Position numbers and translations under genes: made by a program | Part shown: in pieces, positions 5,753 through 12,077 of the stretch | Layout: each line of letters begins with the position of its first letter | How positions within the stretch are numbered: position 1 is the stretch's first letter | NCBI GenBank assembly: GCA_016781775.1 | Contig: JADDPR010000413.1 | Span: 1-12,077 of the forward strand | Source: Rubrobacter sp. | GTDB lineage: Bacteria; Actinomycetota; Rubrobacteria; Rubrobacterales; Rubrobacteraceae | DNA length: 12,077 nt | Direction: 5' to 3' | The notes under the pieces: generated by a model | The model's database searches: none | Seen by the model: the letters and a program-made list of their open reading frames with translations, nothing else | What the model was told of the DNA's origin: nothing

Positions 5753-6451
5753 GTGCAGAGAACGGTGGATCTCTCGTTGGTGATGACGGACAACATGCCG
5801 GCTCACAAGCTCTTCCAGAGTCCGGTGATCTTGCCGGCGCTCTCGCACGAGCAGACGAAGAGCTTCGGACTCGGGGTCCCGGAGGATCGGATGACCTTCG
5901 CGACGAACTACCTCGGCATGCTCGACCACGTGGGGACGCACGTCGACGCCCTCTACCACACCAACCCCGACGGGGCTTCGGTGGACGAGATGCCGCTGGA
6001 GATGTTCTTCGGGAAGGCCGTCTGTTTCGACCTCACGCACATCCCCGACCTCGGCGAGATCGGGGTGGAGGACCTCGAGGCCGCCGAGGAGAAGTCGGGC
6101 GTCCGGGTGGACGGCCACATCGTTCTCTTGAACACCGGCCTCCACAAGCGCCATTACCCGAACCCTGAGGTGGTCAGGAGCAACCCCGGCCTGACCGCGG
6201 AGGCCACCCACTGGCTCGCCGACCGCGGCTCGAAGGCCCACGGGGTCGAGGGTCCCTCGACGGACGTCCCGAGCAACGACCTCTTCCCGAGCCACCGAGT
6301 CTGCCGGGACCGCGGGATCTTCCACTGGGAGTGGCTCGTGAACCTCGAGGAGCTCGTCGGCAAGCGCGAGTTTGTGTTCTACGGCGCTCCCCTGCTCGTC
6401 AAGGGAGGCAGCGGATCGCCGGTGCGGGCCTTCGCCATCGTGGAAGAGTAG
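5753..6451 (+). CDS. Cyclase-family metal-dependent hydrolase (kynurenine formamidase/isatin hydrolase-like)
   Basis: A 232-residue member of the putative cyclase family (Cyclase/KynB fold), whose characterised members hydrolyse an N-formyl amide (kynurenine formamidase) or open a cyclic amide (isatin hydrolase) using a bound divalent metal. The family's metal motif HxGTHxDxPxH appears as HVGTHVDALYH (59-69 from the GTG start): His59, His63, Asp65 and His69 are kept, while the usual Pro is Leu67. VLLNTGLHKR (mid-protein) and the later EGPSTDVPSN and FPSHRV segments match the general layout of strand-plus-second metal/active-site region. Length is typical. It is first in a row of co-directed genes, 33 bases ahead of the amidase, with its own promoter. 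A cyclic amide or imide substrate fits the neighbours, but the exact compound cannot be told. Confidence 0.88.
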   Translation: MQRTVDLSLVMTDNMPAHKLFQSPVILPALSHEQTKSFGLGVPEDRMTFATNYLGMLDHVGTHVDALYHTNPDGASVDEMPLEMFFGKAVCFDLTHIPDLGEIGVEDLEAAEEKSGVRVDGHIVLLNTGLHKRHYPNPEVVRSNPGLTAEATHWLADRGSKAHGVEGPSTDVPSNDLFPSHRVCRDRGIFHWEWLVNLEELVGKREFVFYGAPLLVKGGSGSPVRAFAIVEE

Positions 6452-6484
6452 GCGCAGGCCGGGGGAAGGAGGGGAGGGCTTTCG

Positions 6485-7888
6485 ATGGACGGCATCGCCT
6501 ACGAAACCGCCCTGGAGCTGCGCTCGGCCATCGCGGGCAAGGAGCTCTCCGCCGTGGAGGTCGTTGGTGAAGCCATCGAACGTATGGAGGCCCTGGAGCC
6601 GACGTTGAACGCCTTCGTCACGCCGACCCCGGAGATGGCGCTTGAGGCCGCCAGGGAAGCGGACGAAAAGCTCGCCCGAGGGGAGGAACCGGGGCCGTTG
6701 CACGGGCTCCCCATCTCGGTGAAGGACCTGATCAACGTCGGCGGCGTCAGGACCACGTTCGGCTCGCGGCTCATGGCAGAGAACGTCGCAGGGGCCGATG
6801 CCCCCTCGGTCGAGCGGGTGCGGGCCGCGGGCGCCTGCGTCGTCGGCAAGACGACCACCACGGAGTTCGGTTGCAAGGGAGGAGGCGGAGACAGTCCGCT
6901 GACCGGCGTCACCCGCAATGCCTGGGATACCATGAAGACCACCGGGGGCTCCAGCGCGGGCGCGGCCACGTCAGTCGCGGGCGGGGTTACTCCCCTCGCC
7001 CTCGGAACCGACGGCGGGGGCTCCATCCGCATCCCGGCCTCCTTCTGCGGCGTCTTCGGGATGAAGGCCCACTTCGGGCGGGTCCCCGTGTTCCCGACGA
7101 GCGCCACCCCCACCCTCGCTCATGTCGCCCCGATGGCCCGCACCGTTCGGGACTCGGCCCTGCTCTTGGGCGTGGTCTCCGGCTTCGACCCGCGCGACCC
7201 CGCGAGCGTCGCGGCGCCCGTCCCAGACTTCCTCGCCGCCTGCGATGCCCCGGTCGAGGGAATGCGTATCGCTTGGAGTCCCACCCTCGGCTACGCCAGC
7301 CCCAGCCGCGAGGTCCGCGAGATCACGGAGGGTGCAGTGCGGGCCTTCGAGGCCCTAGGATGTTCGGTCGAGCTCGTCGAGGAGGTCATGGACGACCCGG
7401 CGGGACTGTGGAAGGCCGAGTTCTTCGCGAGCGCGGGCACGAGGCTCAAGGACGCGCTGCGCGACTCGTGCGACCTCCTCGACCCCGCGGTGGCGGAGGT
7501 TCTCGAAGGTGCGTTAGAACAGACGATAGACGACTACTACTCGAAGGTCTTCGCGAGGTACGAGCTCCGGGAGAGGGTGCGCCGGTTCTTCGAGGGGTAC
7601 GACCTGCTGCTCACCCCTACCCTGCCGGTGGCACCGTTCGGGGCGGGGCAGAACGTCCCGGAAGAGCTGCCGGACCGGAGCATAGTGGATTGGGTCTACT
7701 ACACCTATCCCTTCAACCTGACCGGCAACCCGGCGGCCTCAATCCCATGCGGCTTCACCTCCGAGGGGCTGCCGGTTGGGCTACAACTCGTGACCGGCGG
7801 CCACCGCGAGACCGACTTGCTGTGTGCGGCGGCGGCCTTCGAGGCCGCGCGTCCCTGGGCGCACCTGAAGCCGAGCCTCCCCGTGTGA
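6485..7888 (+). CDS. Amidase-signature family amidase
   Basis: A 467-residue amidase of the amidase-signature family, hydrolysing a linear amide to acid plus ammonia. The complete Ser-cisSer-Lys triad is visible: Lys80 in PISVKD, Ser156 in the Gly/Ser-rich TTGGSSAGA loop, and nucleophile Ser180 in GTDGGGSIRIPAS. The C-terminal part carries the usual LLLTPTLPVAPF and NLTGNPAASIPCGF-type motifs, the latter followed by GLPVGLQLV. It is not an obvious GatA: no gatB or gatC lies nearby, and the sequence GCKGGGGDSPLTGVTRNAWD around 130-148 is typical of catabolic members. A GGGGAGGG stretch lies 6 bases before the ATG. It sits 33 bases after the cyclase gene and 60 before the M20 gene, so it probably belongs to the same operon. 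Substrate unknown; a half-amide from ring opening is the natural guess. Confidence 0.94.
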   Translation: MDGIAYETALELRSAIAGKELSAVEVVGEAIERMEALEPTLNAFVTPTPEMALEAAREADEKLARGEEPGPLHGLPISVKDLINVGGVRTTFGSRLMAENVAGADAPSVERVRAAGACVVGKTTTTEFGCKGGGGDSPLTGVTRNAWDTMKTTGGSSAGAATSVAGGVTPLALGTDGGGSIRIPASFCGVFGMKAHFGRVPVFPTSATPTLAHVAPMARTVRDSALLLGVVSGFDPRDPASVAAPVPDFLAACDAPVEGMRIAWSPTLGYASPSREVREITEGAVRAFEALGCSVELVEEVMDDPAGLWKAEFFASAGTRLKDALRDSCDLLDPAVAEVLEGALEQTIDDYYSKVFARYELRERVRRFFEGYDLLLTPTLPVAPFGAGQNVPEELPDRSIVDWVYYTYPFNLTGNPAASIPCGFTSEGLPVGLQLVTGGHRETDLLCAAAAFEAARPWAHLKPSLPV

Positions 7889-7948
7889 AACCGACGCAGG
7901 GCGGGGCACGTCGACGACAAAGACCGCACGAATTGGAGAGGAGCCTGG

Positions 7949-9214
7949 ATGGCAACACGGCAATTGACCGTCGACCGGGAGAGAAGCACGGAGAGGATCG
8001 GTCGCGACGTCGAAACGCTGTCCGGGCCACGTTACACGAGTTCCGACGAGGCGATCCGACGCTACGCCTACACCCCAGAGTACCGCAACACCCTGGACTA
8101 CTTTATCCGCGAGCTGGAGTCTTTGGGCTTCGAGCGCTACGAGGACCCGGTCGGGACGCTCGTCGCCCGCAACCGCCCGCGGGGCGAGCCCGTCTTCGGC
8201 GTCGGCTCCCACTGCGACTCCAACCGGAACGGCGGCCGCTACGATGGTACTTTGGGCGTTGTCGCGGCACTCGAGATCTGCCGGCTGAACGAGGAGCTCG
8301 GGCTCGGGCTGCCACTGCAGCTCGTCTCGTTTCTGGAAGAAGAAGGCTCGGGCTTCGGACAGATGCTGCTGGGCAGCAGGATCATGGCCGGGAGGGTGAC
8401 CGAGGAGGAGCTGCGGGAGGGTTTTAGGGCGGTGGACGACGGGCGCTCCTTCTGGGAGCACGCCGAGGAGGCCGGCTACGACCCCGGGCGCTGGCAGGAG
8501 TCCGCACGCGTCCTCGACGACTTGTACGGCTGGATCGAACTGCACATCGAGCAAGCCCGAGTCCTCCAGGACACGCAGAAACGCATCGGCGTCGTGGACG
8601 CCATAGCTGGCTACGTCCATTCCGACGTGACGGTCCACGGCCGCTCCGACCACGCCGGCGCCACCCCGATGGGCCTCCGCCTCGACGCGGGCCTCGTCGC
8701 CGCCGAGTGCATGCTCAAGCTCGAGCGCCTCGCGAAAGCGGCAGGAGAAGGCACAGTCGGCACCGTCGGCGAGCTCGCGCTCACGCCCAACCTCATCAAC
8801 GCCGTCCCGGGCACGGCGCGCTTCTCGCTCGACGTCCGCGGCCCAAACGAGGAGGCCTTCCGCCGCGTCACCCGAAACCTCGCCGCGTTCGCCGAGGAAG
8901 CGGCACGGCGCCGGGGTATGACCGCCGAGTATCGGGAGCGCCAGGCCCTCTCGCCGGTCGCACTAAGCGGCGGCATAGTAGGGGCGCTGCAGGCCGCGGC
9001 GGAGGGGAGCGGGGAGCCCTTCGTGAGGATGCATTCGGGGGCGGCGCACGACACGATGAGCATCGCGGGCCGGGTCCCGAGCGCGATGGTCTTCGTGCCG
9101 TGCAGGGACGGTATCAGCCACTCGCCGGAAGAGGAGGCGGACCCGGCGGACGCGGCGCTCGGCGCGGAGATCATGCTGAACGCGATCAACACGCTCTCCG
9201 CTGGTACGAGGTAA
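7949..9214 (+). CDS. M20-family N-carbamoyl-L-amino-acid hydrolase / allantoate amidohydrolase-like
   Basis: A 421-residue dinuclear-metal hydrolase of the M20 group that includes N-carbamoyl-L-amino-acid hydrolase (HyuC), beta-ureidopropionase and allantoate amidohydrolase (AllC); these release ammonia and CO2 from a ureido group. Expected ligands are present: His88 in GSHCD, Asp99 in GGRYDG, Glu131-Glu132 in EEEGS (base and metal), His199 in ELHIEQ and His391 in GISHSPEE. The dimerisation/lid domain carries GRSDHAGATPMGLRLDA (231-247) and NLINAVPG. Differences from the common pattern are a Cys after His88, EEGSGF in place of EEGSRF, and EQARVL in place of EQGPVL, all near the active site. 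The start has AGAGGAG 5 bases upstream. It lies between the amidase and hydantoinase genes, the classic hydantoin-utilisation pairing. Family sure, exact substrate open. Confidence 0.93.
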   Translation: MATRQLTVDRERSTERIGRDVETLSGPRYTSSDEAIRRYAYTPEYRNTLDYFIRELESLGFERYEDPVGTLVARNRPRGEPVFGVGSHCDSNRNGGRYDGTLGVVAALEICRLNEELGLGLPLQLVSFLEEEGSGFGQMLLGSRIMAGRVTEEELREGFRAVDDGRSFWEHAEEAGYDPGRWQESARVLDDLYGWIELHIEQARVLQDTQKRIGVVDAIAGYVHSDVTVHGRSDHAGATPMGLRLDAGLVAAECMLKLERLAKAAGEGTVGTVGELALTPNLINAVPGTARFSLDVRGPNEEAFRRVTRNLAAFAEEAARRRGMTAEYRERQALSPVALSGGIVGALQAAAEGSGEPFVRMHSGAAHDTMSIAGRVPSAMVFVPCRDGISHSPEEEADPADAALGAEIMLNAINTLSAGTR

Positions 9215-9256
9215 GAGCGGAACATCGAGCTTAACGCGTATCGTTGTACAAGAAAG

Positions 9257-9280
9257 CCTCTCCGCGGAGAGGCGGAGAGG
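9257..9280 (+). promoter_or_regulatory. Tandem repeat plus complement at the hydantoinase ribosome binding site
   Basis: CCTCTCCG (9257-9264) is followed by two identical copies of its reverse complement, CGGAGAGG (9265-9272 and 9273-9280). The second copy is the Shine-Dalgarno region of the ATG at 9287. In RNA the first block can pair with the near copy (6-bp stem, loop CGCG, leaving the ribosome site free) or the far copy (8-bp stem, 8-base loop, hiding it). This could tune translation of the hydantoinase within the operon. The structure is seen in the sequence; a switching role is inference. Confidence 0.5.
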
Positions 9281-9286
9281 AGCAGG

Positions 9287-10705
9287 ATGTCCATACTCAT
9301 AAAGGGCGGCCGCATCGTGACGGCGGGCGACGACTACGTGGGGGATGTCTTCGTCGAGGGCGAAACGGTCTCTCTCATCGGCCAATCGCTCGACATGGAG
9401 GCCGACAAGGTCATCGATGCGAGTGGCAAGTACGTGATACCGGGGGCCATCGACCCACACACGCACATGGAGATGCCGTTCGGCGGCACGGTCTCCTGCG
9501 ACGACTTCACCTCGGGCACGATCTCCGCTGCCTTCGGGGGGACGACGAGCCTGGTGGACTTCTGCCTGCAAACGCCGGGCCAGAGCCTCCCCGAGGCGCT
9601 CGCGACGTGGCACGAGAAGATCGAGCGTAAGAAGCCCGTGATCGACGTGGGCTTCCACCTCGCGGTCACCGACCTCACGGAAGGCGGCAACCTCGAGGAT
9701 CTCGCCCGGATGCCTGAAGAGGGCGTGACGAGCTACAAGCTGTTCATGGCCTACAAAGGCGCCATAATGGTCGACGACGAGACGCTCTTCAAGACGATGC
9801 GGGTTGCTGCGGAGACGGGCTCCCTGGTGATGGTGCACGCGGAGAACGGCGACGCCATAGACGTGCTGGTCAAAGCGGCACTTGCCGAGGGTAAGACCGA
9901 GCCGAAGTGGCACGCCGCTACGAGGCCGCCGTTGACAGAGGGCGAGGCGACGAACCGGGCCATACAGCTCGCCCGCGTGGCCGGGGCGCCGCTCTACGTG
10001 GTTCACGTCTCGTGCAAAGAATCGATCGAGCCCATAGCACGGGCCCGCACGGACGACTGGCAGGCGTGGGGCGAGACCTGCACCCAGTACCTTTTCATAG
10101 ACGAGACGGCCCTCGACCAGCCTGACTTCGAGGGGGCCAAGTACGTCTACACCCCTCCGCCGCGGCCGAGAGAGAACCAGGAGCACCTCTGGCACGCCCT
10201 CTCGACCGACGTGCTCTCGGTCGTCTCGACTGACCACTGCCCGTTCAACTGGGACGGCCAGAAGACGCTCGGTACAGACGACTTCTCCAAGATCCCCAAC
10301 GGGGGCCCGGGGATCGAGAACCGCCTCCACATGCTCCACCACTTCGGCGTGCGCGAGGGGCGTATCTCGATGAACCGCCTCGTGGAGCTCGTCTCGACCA
10401 ACCCGGCGAGGTTCTTCGGGATGTACCCGAAGAAGGGCACCATCGCGGTCGGTAGCGACGCCGACATCGTCGTCTTCGACCCCGAGAAGCGGCACATCAT
10501 CTCTGCCCGCACGCACCACTCCAACGTGGACTACAACCTGTACGAGGGCACTGAGGTCAGGGGCGCCCCCGACGCCGTCCTCGTTCGCGGCAAGGTTATA
10601 GTCGAGGACGACAATCTCGTCGGCTCCCCCGGCGACGGCCGCTTCGTCCGCCGCGCCCGGTTCGGCGAGAACTTGGTCGGTACCGCGGCCGCGAGCGGAG
10701 GTTGA
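9287..10705 (+). CDS. hydA: Hydantoinase / dihydropyrimidinase
   Basis: A 472-residue cyclic amidohydrolase (TIM-barrel, binuclear zinc) that opens hydantoin, dihydropyrimidine or related cyclic ureide/imide rings to N-carbamoyl amino acids or half-amides. The full metal site is visible: His58 and His60 in DPHTHMEM, Lys151 in SYKLFMAYKG (the carboxylated bridging lysine), His184 in VHAEN, His240 in VVHVS and Asp316 in STDHCPF. Tyr156 matches the catalytic tyrosine of the family, and NGGPGIENR near 338-346 is the substrate-binding stretch of dihydropyrimidinases rather than allantoinases. Length is standard. Ribosome site GGAGAGGAG lies before the ATG, within a tandem-repeat element. The next gene starts 4 bases after its stop. 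D-hydantoinases and dihydropyrimidinases cannot be told apart from sequence alone; the symbol is used at family level. Confidence 0.95.
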   Translation: MSILIKGGRIVTAGDDYVGDVFVEGETVSLIGQSLDMEADKVIDASGKYVIPGAIDPHTHMEMPFGGTVSCDDFTSGTISAAFGGTTSLVDFCLQTPGQSLPEALATWHEKIERKKPVIDVGFHLAVTDLTEGGNLEDLARMPEEGVTSYKLFMAYKGAIMVDDETLFKTMRVAAETGSLVMVHAENGDAIDVLVKAALAEGKTEPKWHAATRPPLTEGEATNRAIQLARVAGAPLYVVHVSCKESIEPIARARTDDWQAWGETCTQYLFIDETALDQPDFEGAKYVYTPPPRPRENQEHLWHALSTDVLSVVSTDHCPFNWDGQKTLGTDDFSKIPNGGPGIENRLHMLHHFGVREGRISMNRLVELVSTNPARFFGMYPKKGTIAVGSDADIVVFDPEKRHIISARTHHSNVDYNLYEGTEVRGAPDAVLVRGKVIVEDDNLVGSPGDGRFVRRARFGENLVGTAAASGG

Positions 10706-10709
10706 TAAC

Positions 10710-11366
10710 GTGAGCGACGAACGGACCCGCGAGATCTACGAGCGCGCCCGGCTCGGGGGGAACGTGGCGTTGGGGGCGCGCCCTGCCATGCTCGTGGTGG
10801 ACCTGAGCCGCGGCTTCACGGACCCGAGCGCTTCTCTGGGCTCGGACCTTACGGGGGTAGTGGAGGCGACGCGGCGCCTCCTCGCTGTCGCCCGCGTGCG
10901 CGGCCTCCCGGTGATCTTCACCACCATCGGCTTCGAGCCAAACCTCAAGGACGGCTCGCTCTGGCTGCAGAAGGTGCCGTCGCTCGGCGAGCTCGTGGTC
11001 GGCGGCGAGTGGGTCGAGATCGACCCGCGCCTCGGGCGCCGGGAGGAGGAGACGGTGATCCTGAAGAAGGGCGCCTCGGCTTTCTTCGGGACAAACCTGA
11101 CCTCGGTGCTCGTCTCGCAAGGGGTGGACACCGTGGTCCTGTGCGGCGCCACGACGAGCGGCTGCATCCGCGCCACCGCGGTGGACCTCCTACAATACGG
11201 CTACCCGACGCTCGTTCCGCGCGAGTGCGTGGGCGACCGGGCCCAGGGGCCGCACGAGGCGAACCTCGTGGACATCCAGGCCAAGTACGCCGATGTCGTC
11301 CCCGTACAAGAGGCCCTCTCCTACCTTGAAGCCGTAAAGGGAAAGACCGGCGCGTTGACGCAGTAA
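10710..11366 (+). CDS. Isochorismatase-fold amidohydrolase, N-carbamoylsarcosine amidase-like
   Basis: A 218-residue cysteine hydrolase of the isochorismatase fold. The triad is complete: Asp31 in LVVDLSRGF, Lys119 in ILKKGASAFF and Cys152 in GATTSGCIRAT. SAFFGTNL, TTSGC and especially GDRAQGPHEANLVDIQAKYADV are as I recall N-carbamoylsarcosine amidohydrolase and its relative maleamate amidase (NicF). The former removes the carbamoyl group from N-carbamoylsarcosine and some N-carbamoyl-D-amino acids. GTG start with GGAGG (10697-10701) 8 bases upstream, inside the hydantoinase end; with only 4 bases between genes, translation is probably coupled. Position right after a hydantoinase strongly suggests that it takes the ring-opened product, or that a half-amide (maleamate-like) is the substrate. 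Family firm, choice between these is open. Confidence 0.92.
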   Translation: MSDERTREIYERARLGGNVALGARPAMLVVDLSRGFTDPSASLGSDLTGVVEATRRLLAVARVRGLPVIFTTIGFEPNLKDGSLWLQKVPSLGELVVGGEWVEIDPRLGRREEETVILKKGASAFFGTNLTSVLVSQGVDTVVLCGATTSGCIRATAVDLLQYGYPTLVPRECVGDRAQGPHEANLVDIQAKYADVVPVQEALSYLEAVKGKTGALTQ

Positions 11367-11489
11367 GTAGTTCATTAAAGCGGGAACTGCGCTCAGGAGG
11401 CCCCCAAAGGCCACCGGGCAAGAGAGTTACTCGCGTCCGGAGGGAGCGCAAATCGGGAGCGAGAAGAACCGTGGGAAGGGGAGGAAGTT
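11367..11489 (+). other. Leader region ahead of the cyclodeaminase gene
   Basis: 123 bases without a gene, the longest gap within the operon. TGCGCTC (11388-11394) is perfectly complementary to GAGCGCA (11444-11450), and CTCGC (11430-11434) to GCGAG further on, so the transcript can fold in alternative ways. GGGGAGGAAG lies just before ATG 11490 as ribosome binding site. It does not match any riboswitch consensus I know. No clear promoter pair was found. Confidence 0.35.
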
Positions 11490-12077
11490 ATGGAGAGTTG
11501 GAGAAACCGGAAGACCCTGATCCTGAGTCGCGCCGAGATGGTCGGGCTGCTCACGCCGGACGAGTACAACGCGTGCGTCGAGCACGCCTACCGGATGCAC
11601 GGCGAGGGCCGCTACTACATGGACCCGAAAGGCCACATCGTGCTCGACAAGTACCCTGGCGAGTGGGAGGTGATGCCCTCCTACATCGAGGAGCCCGAGG
11701 CCGCCGCCTGCAAGTGGGTCTCCATCCGGGAGGAGAACCGCGAGAAGTTCGACCTGCCGACGGTCTTCTCGATACTCATCTACACCCACCCCGAAACCGG
11801 CTTCCCGCTCGCCATCTGCGACGGCAGCCACCACACCGTCATGCGCACCGGATCCGCCGCCGCGGTCTCCGCGAAGTACCTTGCTCGTCCGGACAGCAAG
11901 GTGCTCGCCATTGTCGGCGCGGGCAACATGGCCGAGGGCGTCCTCGCCACCTGCAACGAGGTTTTCGAGTGGGACGAGGTGCGCGTCTGGAGCCGTTCGC
12001 CACAAACACTCGACGCCTTCGTGAAGAGCCAACAACCCGCCTACGACAATCGATTCGAGATCCGGGCCTCGACTGAC
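11490..12077 (+). CDS. Ornithine cyclodeaminase/mu-crystallin family protein (3' end beyond window)
   Basis: The first 196 codons of an ornithine cyclodeaminase/mu-crystallin-family protein, which use NAD(P) to deaminate or reduce amino or imino acids (ornithine to proline, alanine dehydrogenase, ketimine reductase). Seen: Lys75 in ACKWVS, the loop ICDGSHHTVMRTGSAAAVSAKYLA (Asp111, Arg119, Thr120-Gly121), then the Rossmann nucleotide loop IVGAGNMAEG (141-150). The family usually has Gln where Met147 stands (GxGxQA). N-terminus is longer than in many members, with the insert GRYYMDPKG around 40-48. ATG 11490 has GGGGAGGAAG immediately upstream. The gene probably belongs to the hydrolase operon and could deaminate the amino acid freed by the carbamoylases. 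The frame is open to the last base, so about 40% of the protein is missing. Family sure, substrate unknown. Confidence 0.88.
   Translation, partial: MESWRNRKTLILSRAEMVGLLTPDEYNACVEHAYRMHGEGRYYMDPKGHIVLDKYPGEWEVMPSYIEEPEAAACKWVSIREENREKFDLPTVFSILIYTHPETGFPLAICDGSHHTVMRTGSAAAVSAKYLARPDSKVLAIVGAGNMAEGVLATCNEVFEWDEVRVWSRSPQTLDAFVKSQQPAYDNRFEIRASTD

Noticed and set aside
5693..6703. Minus-strand frame of 336 codons opposite the cyclase gene
   Set aside because: Antisense shadow; the plus strand has a full metal-binding motif, a ribosome binding site and a promoter.
6871..8427. Long plus-strand frame (518 codons) overlapping the amidase and M20 genes
   Set aside because: Arg/Gly/Pro-rich translation without motifs, out of frame with two well-supported enzymes.
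9241..9250. TTGTACAA palindrome upstream of the hydantoinase as another operator copy
   Set aside because: It shares only the TTGT/ACAA arms with the 14-base motif, has no spacer between them, and no promoter elements surround it.
8963..10519. Long open frame on the minus strand (518 codons) across the M20 and hydantoinase genes
   Set aside because: It lies opposite two genes with complete catalytic motifs; its translation is rich in Arg, Val, Asp and His and shows no recognisable motif, as expected for an antisense frame of GC-rich codons.
11367..11489. Glycine or guanidine riboswitch, or T-box, in the cyclodeaminase leader
   Set aside because: CTCAGG and GGGCAA-like pieces occur but the conserved order and pairing of these RNA classes are missing, as is the T-box GGTGG motif.
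1..12077. CRISPR arrays, tRNA or rRNA genes, insertion sequences
   Set aside because: No regularly spaced repeats, no tRNA-like cloverleaf with TTCGA arm, and no transposase or terminal inverted repeats were seen on either strand.

Overview
The DNA is GC-rich, with dense genes, mostly G/C third codon positions, several GTG starts and strong AGGAGG-type ribosome binding sites. This suggests a high-GC actinobacterium. A deep-branching lineage such as Rubrobacterales is my best guess, but it rests on general character and not on a marker gene.

Layout. Bases 1-75 are the tail of a plus-strand gene that reads like the C-terminus of an amidase. A type II thioesterase (304-1068) stands alone and converges on a minus-strand block: a CobW/COG0523 GTPase (1160-2191), a small CxxC protein overlapping it (2175-2531), and a CE4 polysaccharide-deacetylase-fold protein (2761-3780). 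A divergent control region (3781-3947) separates this block from a plus-strand series: asparaginase (3948-4940), MaoC-type hydratase (5112-5618), then a probable operon with its own promoter. That operon holds a metal-dependent cyclase/formamidase-like hydrolase (5753-6451), amidase-signature amidase (6485-7888), M20 N-carbamoyl-amino-acid/allantoate amidohydrolase (7949-9214), hydantoinase/dihydropyrimidinase (9287-10705), N-carbamoylsarcosine-amidase-like isochorismatase-fold hydrolase (10710-11366), and an ornithine cyclodeaminase-family enzyme that runs off the end (11490-12077).

How it fits together. Seven complete enzymes from seven unrelated folds, all acting on C-N (amide, imide, ureide) bonds, lie within 9 kb. 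The natural reading is a catabolic locus for a cyclic ureide, imide or hydantoin-like compound. The hydantoinase (and perhaps the CE4 or cyclase protein) would open rings. The M20 and isochorismatase-like enzymes would remove carbamoyl groups. The amidase and asparaginase would deamidate half-amides. The cyclodeaminase/dehydrogenase and MaoC hydratase would pass the carbon skeleton to central metabolism. The CobW GTPase could supply metal to the metal-dependent members. The actual substrate cannot be read from the sequence.

Regulation. A 14-base motif (CAATTGTGCnnACA, 12 of 14 bases identical) sits at the same place, between the -35 and -10 elements, in the promoter of the CE4 gene and in the promoter of the cyclase-led operon. 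This suggests one regulator, not encoded in this window, controls both arms. Three start codons (asparaginase, MaoC, cyclase), and probably the small CxxC protein, are better placed downstream of the longest possible start because ideal ribosome binding sites sit there. No tRNA, rRNA, CRISPR array, insertion sequence or replication origin was seen.
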